From the NCBI RefSeq assembly GCF_029945885.1, contig NZ_JAQSDK010000004.1, positions 248,001-312,000 of the forward strand: 64,000 bases of DNA. The letters run 5' to 3'. Numbering within the stretch: position 1 is the stretch's first letter; every line of letters starts with the position of its first letter. Under the pieces are notes generated by a model that did not search any database, was not told the DNA's origin, and worked only from the letters and a program-made list of their open reading frames with translations. Below, piece after piece: positions 55,090 through 62,726 of this stretch. This DNA comes from Brevundimonas sp. GTDB lineage: Bacteria; Pseudomonadota; Alphaproteobacteria; Caulobacterales; Caulobacteraceae. Made by a program: the position numbers and the translations under genes.

Positions 55090-56577
55090 ATGACGCCTCT
55101 TGAGGTCCTGAAGGCATCTTCGTTTGGCCGCAGGACCGCCGAAGAAGAACACGACCACCTTCAGCAGTATTTCGTGGAAACTGAGCAGTGGACAAAGGTA
55201 TTCTCCGGCGACGTTGACATTATTTACGGGCCAAAAGGGTCCGGCAAGAGCGCTATATACAGCCTGATCATAAAGAACGAAGCTACGCTATTTGACCGTG
55301 GCGTGCTTATTGTTCCCGGGGAAAACCCTCAAGGCGCCCCCGCATTTCAACATCTTCGCGACGACACTCCAGACGGTGAGTTTGAGTTCGTAAGTCTATG
55401 GAAGCTTTACGTCCTGACCCTCTGCGGTCAGTCGATTAAAAGTTACGGCTTCAAGTCGAAAAAAGCGCAACAGGTTGTGCAAGCACTCGAAGATGCGGGG
55501 CTGCTCCCGACCCATTTTACGCTTTCTAAGATAGTTAAATACGTTCTCGAATACGTTCGGCAGAACTCAAGCGTAGAGGCCGTAGAAAACTCGATGCAGT
55601 TCGACCCCGTGACCGGCACCCCAGTCGGGGTGGCAAACAAGATTTATCTGAGAGAGCCAAGTTCGATCCAGGCGAAGCTCGGAGCGGTGTCTATCGATGA
55701 GCTTTATCAGGTCGCTAATGACGCACTGAAGGAAGAGGGCATTCAGATCTGGATCGTTCTGGATCGACTCGACGTGGCCTTCACGGACAAGCCCACCCTC
55801 GAGGATGAGGCCCTCAAGGCGCTCTTCAAGTTTTATCTCGACACCAAGGGAAGCTCACAGATCCGGCCGAAGATTTTCCTGCGAACGGACATCTGGCAGT
55901 CGATCACGAAGCAGGGTTTTCGGGAGGCGAGCCATATCGAGCGTTCAAAAACGATCACCTGGAAGGAGGCCGACCTCATCAACCTCGTTGTCCGTCGGCT
56001 TCTCTCCAATCAGGCGATTTGCGAATATTATAATGCCGACAAAGCAGCCATTTTGTCTGACTTCAAGAAGCAGACCGATTTCATCTATCGCGTCTTCCCC
56101 GATCAAGTGGACTCGGGCGGCAATAAACCAAGCACAATGACCTGGATATTGTCGCGAACTGCCGACGGAACGAAAGAGTCGGCCCCACGAGAGGTAATAC
56201 ACCTATTGAACGAACTCCGGGAGGAGCAAATATCCCGGCTTGAGCGTGGTGAAAGTTTCCCTCAGGGCGAACGTTTGTTCGAGCAGGTTACATTCAAGGA
56301 AGCTCTTCCTGCAGTTTCTAAAGTTAGACTAGAGCAGACCATTTTTGCTGAGTTTCCAGATGAGAGACCATTCGTAGAGGCTCTGACAGAGCAGAAGGCA
56401 ACCCATACTACGCCCACCTTGGCGAAGCTTTGGTCCGTCGAAGAGGCGGAGGCTTCGAAGATCGTGGGCCGATTGCTGGAGATCGGCGTGCTTGAGAAGC
56501 AGGGAGCCTTCTGGCGCGTGCCGTTTCTCTATCGTCCGGCTCTGTCATCCATTCAAGGAAGCGCCGACGACGCCTGA
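55090..56577 (+). CDS. P-loop ATPase, Sll1717-like
   Basis: A 495-residue protein. ATG at 55090 is chosen because GGAG lies eight bases before it; an ATG at 55063 would add nine residues. The Walker A is GPKGSGKS at 47-54 (DIIYGPKGSGKSAIYSLI) and the Walker B-like strand is IWIVLDRLDVAF near residue 220. LRTDIWQSITKQGF and SRTADGTKESAPREVIHLLN are further AAA/STAND-type features. The C-terminus reads as a winged helix (AKLWSVEEAEASKIVGRLLE). The pattern matches the Sll1717-type P-loop ATPases, often found in mobile or defence islands. No partner effector is adjacent. Confidence 0.7.
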   Translation: MTPLEVLKASSFGRRTAEEEHDHLQQYFVETEQWTKVFSGDVDIIYGPKGSGKSAIYSLIIKNEATLFDRGVLIVPGENPQGAPAFQHLRDDTPDGEFEFVSLWKLYVLTLCGQSIKSYGFKSKKAQQVVQALEDAGLLPTHFTLSKIVKYVLEYVRQNSSVEAVENSMQFDPVTGTPVGVANKIYLREPSSIQAKLGAVSIDELYQVANDALKEEGIQIWIVLDRLDVAFTDKPTLEDEALKALFKFYLDTKGSSQIRPKIFLRTDIWQSITKQGFREASHIERSKTITWKEADLINLVVRRLLSNQAICEYYNADKAAILSDFKKQTDFIYRVFPDQVDSGGNKPSTMTWILSRTADGTKESAPREVIHLLNELREEQISRLERGESFPQGERLFEQVTFKEALPAVSKVRLEQTIFAEFPDERPFVEALTEQKATHTTPTLAKLWSVEEAEASKIVGRLLEIGVLEKQGAFWRVPFLYRPALSSIQGSADDA

Positions 56578-56667
56578 GTAGTGCGCCGCGACGAATGAGA
56601 ACCATGGTGGTTAATCTGGGCAACTGTCTGCTGAGGCGCAACAGCGCCACCAAATGTGCGTCCAATC

Positions 56668-58512
56668 TCACTCGGCTTGGCGCGCGGAGTTCCGCAGATG
56701 CCCCAGCTCAACACCCTGGTAAACGATACGCCCGATCTCCCCCGCCAGCATCCTGAGCTGGCCCGTCCGCTTGATGGGGTCGTCCGGAATATTCTGGGTG
56801 TAGATTTGCACGCTGCTCTTCAGATCGCGCCCCGTGAGACGGCGTCGAACTTCGTCAGACGGTATTGTTGCCACCGCCTCCTGTTCGAATGTGTTCCTGA
56901 AGCATTTAATCGATCCGCCATCGGCCTTGGCGTCCGCGTCCGCCAGGATCGTCCGGTTGAAATGCCGCATGATGGGGCTGTTCGACAGTGCTTTTTTCTG
57001 TCGGGTGCCGGTGATCGTCTCGTTGAAATACTGCTGGATCGCGAGCGAGAAAAACTGACCTTCTGAGCGGACCAGCTGCGCATTCGCGAACTCCATAAAG
57101 CCCATCGAGATGAGCTTCGGGTGAACAGGCACCATGCGCTTCGACTGGAGGTTTTTGAGCCTGCGCGTCTCGCTTGGGCGGAAAATGAAATGCGGAAACT
57201 CATGATCGACAATGACGTCATCGACCTGAAGGCCTACTACCTCGGATGACCTCGCTCCGGTGAACAGCAGCAACAACGGGATCCAGAACCGATCGTCGCG
57301 CACCTTCACCGGCCCGGGTTTCTGGATCCCCTTTGGCAGTAGCCCTTCGCTGCAGCCCGCGAACAGGGGCTGACGGAAAATCCGGTTGAGTTCATCCGTA
57401 GAAAACGCGCGGCCCGTGTCCTCCTCGGGGGGAACAATCGCACGGACCCCGGCGGCGGGAGAAGCGACTATGTCGGTTCGGCGTTCGGCGAAATCGAGCA
57501 CAGTTCTCAAGCCCGACAAATGCTTATTGACAGTTTTCGGGCTGAGCGTCGCCGCGACGAGGTCGCCGCTGGCCAGCGCCTGGATCTGCTTTTTGGCCGA
57601 TAGGTTTCGCCACTTCGCGGTCAAAGCATTGACGTCCGGCAACTTGAGCAGCTCGTCGTTAAATATCCAGATGTGCCGTTTCGTGATCGCGCCGATTGGC
57701 AAGTCTCCAACCAGGTCGCCGAACAGCCTGACGGCGCGATCCTTGCCAGACAGCATGCGCTCGCCTCTAGCCGCCTTCGTCTGGCGAAGCGCAGGCATAT
57801 AGACTTGGTTGAAATAGTCGCTCAGCGTCATAGCCGAGTTGTCGTCCGGGTGGACAAGGATCGAAGCGGGTGCGCGCGAGCTGAGCGTAGCCGGAGGTGC
57901 AGTCGGTTGCCTTCCACATGCGATGTCGTTGATTGCGATCTGGGCTTCGACCAACGTGGAGGCGCAACGGTCAACGACGGCGAGAAAAGCGGGCGAGTCG
58001 CCCGGCGTCATGCCTAAGTCCGAAAAGTAGCGCTCTGCCGCCCAGCTAGCGACAGCTCTGCGTTCAGCCGGATCGTCGGACAGCAGCGCGCCTGCCCATG
58101 TGTTTCGCGCAGCCGCTGACCGTTCACGGCTGGCTTCTGCGCGCTGCGGTGTATTGGTCTTCAGCGCATCACGAGCCAAGGTGCCTGATTGGCTCTCCCA
58201 TTGCCGTAGTTCGTTGTCGAAGAGGGACGCCAGGTAGCCGTCCAGGTCGGGGGCAGCCTGCGCCGCTCTGACCGCCGCAATGTCTCCACGAAGTTTCACC
58301 CGCAGCACGTCTGCTTTGGCGTTGCCAAGTCGCACATCGGACGTGCCCAAGGACCGGATGACGTAGGGCTTGCCGCCGCTGGCTGCGCCCGTGAAGGCTG
58401 GGGCGACATCAACTGGCAGCGGGAAACGGAGCTCAAGCATGCCGCCTGATCGGCGCTGAACGTTTTCTCCCAAACGTTCATTTCCTGGACTTCTTTTTCG
58501 TCCCACGCGCAC
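56668..58512 (-). CDS. Tyrosine-family integrase of the island
   Basis: A 614-residue integrase from GTG at 58512. An ATG at 58440 would cut off VQRRSGG, which belongs to the conserved N-terminal arm domain. Residues about 240-330 are the SAM-like core-binding domain; the catalytic domain has TGARSSEVVGLQVDDV (first Arg), KRMVPVHPKLIS, KCFRNTFEQEA (second Arg near 539) and the nucleophile Tyr571 in QIYTQ. Two usual His positions read Lys (at 536) and Arg, so the box differs from the HxxR norm. It lies next to attR and presumably integrates and excises the element. Confidence 0.88.
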   Translation of the reverse strand: MRVGRKRSPGNERLGENVQRRSGGMLELRFPLPVDVAPAFTGAASGGKPYVIRSLGTSDVRLGNAKADVLRVKLRGDIAAVRAAQAAPDLDGYLASLFDNELRQWESQSGTLARDALKTNTPQRAEASRERSAAARNTWAGALLSDDPAERRAVASWAAERYFSDLGMTPGDSPAFLAVVDRCASTLVEAQIAINDIACGRQPTAPPATLSSRAPASILVHPDDNSAMTLSDYFNQVYMPALRQTKAARGERMLSGKDRAVRLFGDLVGDLPIGAITKRHIWIFNDELLKLPDVNALTAKWRNLSAKKQIQALASGDLVAATLSPKTVNKHLSGLRTVLDFAERRTDIVASPAAGVRAIVPPEEDTGRAFSTDELNRIFRQPLFAGCSEGLLPKGIQKPGPVKVRDDRFWIPLLLLFTGARSSEVVGLQVDDVIVDHEFPHFIFRPSETRRLKNLQSKRMVPVHPKLISMGFMEFANAQLVRSEGQFFSLAIQQYFNETITGTRQKKALSNSPIMRHFNRTILADADAKADGGSIKCFRNTFEQEAVATIPSDEVRRRLTGRDLKSSVQIYTQNIPDDPIKRTGQLRMLAGEIGRIVYQGVELGHLRNSARQAE

Positions 58513-58570
58513 CCGTTTCGATCAAACACAACCCGATTTACAACGTCCATAGCAGCAATCGAGAACGTAA

Positions 58571-58629
58571 GTGTCGGCTTATTATTGGTTTTCTTTCAAA
58601 CCAGTGGGTTATAATCCCAGTTCCGACAC
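58571..58629 (+). other. tRNA-like folded segment beside attR
   Basis: GTGTCGG (58571-58577) pairs with CCGACAC (58623-58629) as a 7-bp acceptor-like stem. Inside are GGTTT/AAACC around a 6-base loop, and GGG-TTATAAT-CCC, which looks like a T-arm. A D-arm is missing. It is either a degenerate tRNA or a structured recombination or terminator sequence. Confidence 0.35.
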
Positions 58630-58639
58630 AGATGGCTTC

Positions 58640-58660
58640 ATCGTTCCGGGCGCGCCATTT
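58640..58660 (+). other. attR core
   Basis: An exact copy of the 21-bp tRNA-Arg 3' end at 44525-44545, same orientation, 128 bases from the integrase start. Matching stops at the next base on both sides. From here to 58789 no gene is seen. Confidence 0.9.
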
Positions 58661-58789
58661 CTTTCCCCAAATTGTTGCCAGTTGAAGCATTGGCCTGCGG
58701 CGGAGGCCGGCCGGTCAGCTGGCGCATTACGCATATCGACTGGGCGTCGCGCGCCGCCGGCTGACGCCGGTGCAGGGTTTGCGGGCGAC

Positions 58790-59065
58790 CTAACGGCCGG
58801 CTCGACCAAGCAGTTCAATCAGTTCCTCGGCCTTGGCGCGCCGGTCGAGGGGGTCGTCGCCCGTCATGGCCCCCATCACGCAATGATCCAGGTGGTCCTT
58901 GAGGACCTCGGTCTCGACCCTGTGCAAGGCGGCGCGGACTGCCTGGAGTTGCGTGAGCAGATCGATGCAATAGCGATCCTCCTCAATCATGCGGGCGATG
59001 CCTCGCACCTGTCCCTCGATACGGTTCAGGCGGTTGATCAGCCTGGGTTTCGTTTCGGTCTGCAT
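58790..59065 (-). CDS. csoR: Copper-sensing repressor, CsoR family
   Basis: A 91-residue protein. The ATG at 59065 has GGGGA upstream; an ATG at 59092 would add nine residues but would place the start next to the operator. The four-helix CsoR pattern is clear: RLNRIEGQVRGIARMIEEDR, the metal ligands Cys (RYCIDLL), His (AALHRVE) and Cys (DHCVMGAM). This Cys-His-Cys set is typical of Cu(I)-sensing members. It probably represses itself and divergent copA, releasing DNA when Cu(I) binds. Confidence 0.9.
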   Translation of the reverse strand: MQTETKPRLINRLNRIEGQVRGIARMIEEDRYCIDLLTQLQAVRAALHRVETEVLKDHLDHCVMGAMTGDDPLDRRAKAEELIELLGRAGR

Positions 59066-59092
59066 CCAATTCCCCGGTTTGATCGTTTCCAT

Positions 59093-59135
59093 ATACCCCG
59101 GACCGGTATCTTGCGCTATACCCCCTATGGGTATA
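59093..59135. promoter_or_regulatory. CsoR operator-like palindromes between csoR and copA
   Basis: TATACCC-CCTAT-GGGTATA (59117-59135) fits the GTAnnCCC-type CsoR operator. A second, weaker one is ATACC-n7-GGTAT at 59093-59109. Both lie in the divergent gap, so one repressor could control both genes. Confidence 0.75.
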
Positions 59136-59166
59136 TATCGTCATCAGGTCCAGCCAGGAGTCTGTC

Positions 59167-61521
59167 ATGTCAACGCCCGCACATTCGCGCCCGACCGGTC
59201 ACGACTGCTGCTCAAACCTATCCGCCGCCGGGAGCGCCCAAGCCGTCGATCCCGTGTGCGGTGTGACCGTCGCCCCCGCGACCGCGACCCATCGCGCCAC
59301 GCATGAGGGCGAGGAGCATTTCTTCTGCTCGGCCGGGTGCCGGACCAAATTCATCGCTGACCCGGATCGCTATCTCGGTGCCCGGCCGGAGCCCGAGGCG
59401 GCGATCCCCGGCGCGATCTACACCTGTCCGATGCACCCGCAGATCCGCCAGGAGGGGCCGGGGTCGTGCCCGATCTGCGGCATGGCGCTGGAGCCGGAGA
59501 CGGTCACCGCAGAAGCCCCGGTCAATCATGAGCTGATCGACTTCACCCGACGATTCTGGGTCGGTCTGGTCCTGACCCTGCCGGTCTTCGTGCTGGAGAT
59601 GGGCGGCCATCTGTTTGACCTGCATCGGTGGATTCCGGGCCAGACCTCGAACTGGATCCAGTTCGGGCTGGCGACGCCGGTAGTGTTGTGGGTCGGCTGG
59701 CCGTTCTTCGAGCGGGGCTGGGCTTCGCTGCGCAACCGCAGCCTCAACATGTTCACCCTGATCTCGATCGGCATCGGCGCGGCCTGGATCTACAGCGTCG
59801 TCGCGGTGCTGTTCCCGAGCCTGTTTCCGGCAGCGGTGCGCGGCATGGACGGCAGCGTACCGGTCTATTTCGAGGCGGCGGCGGTCATCACCGTCCTGGT
59901 CCTGATCGGTCAGATTCTGGAGCTGAGGGCCCGCGAACAGACGTCCGGCGCGATCCGGGCCCTGCTGGACCTGACGCCCAAGACGGCGCGGCGGGTCCGC
60001 GACGACGGCACCGACGAGGACGTCTCGCTGGAGCAGGTAGGTGTCGGCGACCGGCTGCGCGTGCGGCCCGGTGAACAGGTGCCGGTCGACGGGGAAATCC
60101 TTGAGGGCCGGGTGTCGATCGACGAGTCGATGGTGACCGGTGAGTCCATGCCGGTGACGCGCGAGCCGGGCGGCGCGGTTGTGGGCGGCTCGCTGAACCG
60201 GACCGGGTCATTTGTGATGCGGGCCGACAAGGTCGGGGCAGGCACCCTGCTGTCGCGGATCGTCCAGATGGTGGCCCAGGCCCAGCGCAGCCGCGCGCCG
60301 ATCCAGCGTCTGGCCGATGTCGTCTCGGGCTGGTTCGTGCCGACTGTGATCGCCGCAGCCGTTCTGGCCGCCGTCATCTGGGGCCTGGTCGGACCGGAGC
60401 CGCGGCTGACCTATGCGCTGATCGCCGCCGTGTCGGTGCTGATCATCGCCTGCCCCTGCGCGCTCGGGCTGGCCACGCCGATCTCGATCATGGTCGGGGT
60501 CGGGCGCGGGGCCCGGGCCGGGGTGCTGATCCGCAATGCCGAGGCTCTGGAGCGGTTCGAGAAGGTCGATACCCTGGTGGTGGACAAGACCGGCACCCTG
60601 ACCGAGGGCCGACCGTCGGTCACAGTGATCCAGCCCGTGGCCGGGTTGGAGGAGGCCGAGCTGCTGCAGCTGTCCGCCAGCCTCGAACGGGGCAGTGAAC
60701 ACCCGCTCGCCGACGCCATTGTCCAGGCGGCGAAGGCCCGGTCCCTGACCCTGTCCGAAGCCCGTGAGTTCGACAGCCCGGTCGGTCGCGGCGTCACCGG
60801 TCTGGTCGACGGCCGTCGGGTGGTGCTGGGCAACAGCCGTTATCTGGGCGAGCTGGCCATTGACGTCTCGGCGCTGGAAGCCGGGGCCGAGGCCCTGCGT
60901 CATGACGGGGCCACCGCCATCTTCGTCGCCGTCGACGGCCAGGCGGCCGGGGTGCTGGGCATCGCCGACCCGGTCAAGGCGACCACCGCCGACGCCATCA
61001 TCGCGCTGAAGGCCGCCGGATTGCGGCTGGTGATGATGACCGGCGACAACCGCACCACGGCCGGGGCTGTGGCCCGGCGTCTGGGCATCGACGATGTGCG
61101 GGCCGAGGTTCTGCCGCAGGACAAGGCCAGCGTGGTCGAACAGCTGCGCGCCGAAGGCCGCGTCGTGGCCATGGCGGGAGACGGGGTCAATGACGCCCCG
61201 GCCCTGGCCGCCGCCGATGTCGGCGTGGCCATGGGCGCGGGCTCGGATGTGGCCATCGAGAGCGCCGCCGTCACCCTGCTGAGCGGCGACCTGCAAGGCA
61301 TTGTGCGGGCCCGGCACCTGTCGAAGGCGGTGATGGCCAATATCCGCCAGAACCTGCTGTTCGCCTTCGGCTACAATGCCCTGGGTATCCCGATCGCCGC
61401 CGGCCTGCTGTACCCGACCTTCGGCCTGCTGCTGTCCCCGGCCCTGGCGGCCCTGGCCATGTCGCTGTCGTCGGTCAGCGTGATCGGCAACGCCCTGAGG
61501 CTGCGGTCGGTCAAACTCTAG
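59167..61521 (+). CDS. copA: Copper-translocating P-type ATPase with YHS domain
   Basis: A 784-residue P1B ATPase. It starts with a cysteine-rich YHS domain ([31 protein letters not shown]) and a heavy-metal-binding segment ([20 protein letters not shown]). The core has CPC in [11 protein letters not shown], the phosphorylation site DKTGTLTEG, the HP motif in EHPLADA, TGES and [20 protein letters not shown]. There is no CxxC metal-binding domain. It exports Cu(I), or possibly Ag(I), across the inner membrane. An operator for CsoR lies upstream. Confidence 0.95.
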   Translation: MSTPAHSRPTGHDCCSNLSAAGSAQAVDPVCGVTVAPATATHRATHEGEEHFFCSAGCRTKFIADPDRYLGARPEPEAAIPGAIYTCPMHPQIRQEGPGSCPICGMALEPETVTAEAPVNHELIDFTRRFWVGLVLTLPVFVLEMGGHLFDLHRWIPGQTSNWIQFGLATPVVLWVGWPFFERGWASLRNRSLNMFTLISIGIGAAWIYSVVAVLFPSLFPAAVRGMDGSVPVYFEAAAVITVLVLIGQILELRAREQTSGAIRALLDLTPKTARRVRDDGTDEDVSLEQVGVGDRLRVRPGEQVPVDGEILEGRVSIDESMVTGESMPVTREPGGAVVGGSLNRTGSFVMRADKVGAGTLLSRIVQMVAQAQRSRAPIQRLADVVSGWFVPTVIAAAVLAAVIWGLVGPEPRLTYALIAAVSVLIIACPCALGLATPISIMVGVGRGARAGVLIRNAEALERFEKVDTLVVDKTGTLTEGRPSVTVIQPVAGLEEAELLQLSASLERGSEHPLADAIVQAAKARSLTLSEAREFDSPVGRGVTGLVDGRRVVLGNSRYLGELAIDVSALEAGAEALRHDGATAIFVAVDGQAAGVLGIADPVKATTADAIIALKAAGLRLVMMTGDNRTTAGAVARRLGIDDVRAEVLPQDKASVVEQLRAEGRVVAMAGDGVNDAPALAAADVGVAMGAGSDVAIESAAVTLLSGDLQGIVRARHLSKAVMANIRQNLLFAFGYNALGIPIAAGLLYPTFGLLLSPALAALAMSLSSVSVIGNALRLRSVKL

Positions 61522-61542
61522 GAGCGGCCGATTTTTCGCTCC
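61521..61542 (+). terminator. Hairpin at the end of copA
   Basis: GGAGCG and CGCTCC pair across a loop that contains five T residues. Weak as a classical terminator. Confidence 0.4.
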
Positions 61543-61605
61543 GATGCTTCACCTTTGCGGTTTGGTCCGTGTTGCCCGATCATGGGCCATGGGAGGCAGG
61601 ACGAA

Positions 61606-62592
61606 GTGACCAACGATCTTCAGTCAGCATCCAGAACCCTGTGGCTGTCGCGGGCGACCGTGGGGGCCATCCTGCCCAACTGCCTCGATGAACCGGCCGA
61701 GGATCAGACCCGCATCTGGCTCGGCGACTATTTCCGGGCCGCCGAAGCCCGGACGGCGGCCTCGCTCGATGAGGCGCTGGGCCTGACTCCGCGCCCGCTG
61801 GTGCGCGGCACTACTGACTTCGTCCTCGCCCAGGCAGCCAGCGAGCCCACACTGGAACAGGCCATGCGTCGCACGGCCGAGGCCTACAACAAGCTTCACG
61901 GCGGAGCCTACAACCGGGTCCGCCGCATGAACGGTCTGCTGATCTACATCATCGACGACGCCCACTTCCCCTATTCTGACATGCCGTCCGCCGCGGTGAG
62001 CCTGATGCTCGAATGCGTGCTGATCCACCTTCACAGCTGCTTTTGCGCTCTCACCCACAGTGAATTGACGCCGTCCGTGGCCCATGTCGCCACACGGCGG
62101 GCCCCGGGTGAGGGGGACGGGGCCATGCGGCTGTGGCCGTGCGACGTGCGATGGGGCCGGCAGTGGTATGCCCTGGCCTATAGCGACAGGGTGGCCGCCG
62201 CACCGGTGGCCAGCGCGGGGCCGCGACCCTCGGCGGCGACCGTTCAGAGCCGGCTGATGCATCTGGTGGAGCGCCGCGAGGCCGAGCTGTCGCATGGGTC
62301 CGACCTGCCCGCCCTCGTCCGGGCCCTGCTGCGGCTGGATCCGGCCTGCGACCAGGCGTCGGCCGCGCGCCAACTGGGGTTGAGTCCGGCGACCCTGCGC
62401 CGGCAACTGGCGGCCGACGGCCTGCCGTTTCGACGACTGCGCGACGAGATCCTGAACGACCGTGCCCGCCTGGCCCTGCTGGGTACCGAACCGATCGCCG
62501 AGATTGCCGAGGCCCTGGGCTATTCCGATGGACGCAGCTTCGCCCGCGCCTTCAAACGCTGGAACGGCACCTCGCCGCGCCGGACCCGGTGA
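61606..62592 (+). CDS. AraC-family transcriptional regulator
   Basis: A 328-residue protein. Start is GTG at 61606, with GGAGG nine bases before it. An N-terminal arabinose-binding-like region (TLWLSRATVGAILPNCLDEP, LHGGAYNRVRRMNGLLIYII) precedes two helix-turn-helix motifs: ASAARQLGLSPATLRRQLAA and PIAEIAEALGYSDGRSFARA, ending FKRWNGTSPRRTR. This is the architecture of the OruR/ArgR-like branch. It likely controls the TonB-dependent receptor gene 134 bases downstream. Confidence 0.9.
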   Translation: MTNDLQSASRTLWLSRATVGAILPNCLDEPAEDQTRIWLGDYFRAAEARTAASLDEALGLTPRPLVRGTTDFVLAQAASEPTLEQAMRRTAEAYNKLHGGAYNRVRRMNGLLIYIIDDAHFPYSDMPSAAVSLMLECVLIHLHSCFCALTHSELTPSVAHVATRRAPGEGDGAMRLWPCDVRWGRQWYALAYSDRVAAAPVASAGPRPSAATVQSRLMHLVERREAELSHGSDLPALVRALLRLDPACDQASAARQLGLSPATLRRQLAADGLPFRRLRDEILNDRARLALLGTEPIAEIAEALGYSDGRSFARAFKRWNGTSPRRTR

Positions 62593-62726
62593 GCCTGTTC
62601 GGATCGCGCCGCAGTACTTGAGCGAAATTGTCCCTTGCGATGCGGCGCTTCCGTCATCGACAGCGGGCGGGCTGCCGACCTAGCTGGTTCCCAACGCGTC
62701 ACAGAAGTCGCGATGGGGAGGTCGAG

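Larger units (their letters stand above)
44525..58660. mobile_element. tRNA-Arg-integrated genomic island (about 14.1 kb)
   Basis: Bounded by exact 21-bp direct repeats, the left one forming the 3' end of tRNA-Arg. A tyrosine integrase gene lies 128 bases from the right repeat. Cargo: XRE regulator, nuclease-like, ParB-like, SNF2-type helicase, DUF3883-like, C5 methyltransferase, a Rep-like HUH protein, serine resolvase, P-loop ATPase and two or three unknowns. Codon use is less GC-biased than in flanking genes (for example the P-loop ATPase gene and the control region near 45160). No conjugation genes are present, so it looks like a mobilisable or satellite-type element. Confidence 0.92.

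Noticed and set aside
44466..58660. DISARM, Dnd or BREX assignment for the island cluster
   Set aside because: The marker genes (DUF1998 helicase with drmB and drmC, dndC/dndD, pglZ/brxC) are all absent.
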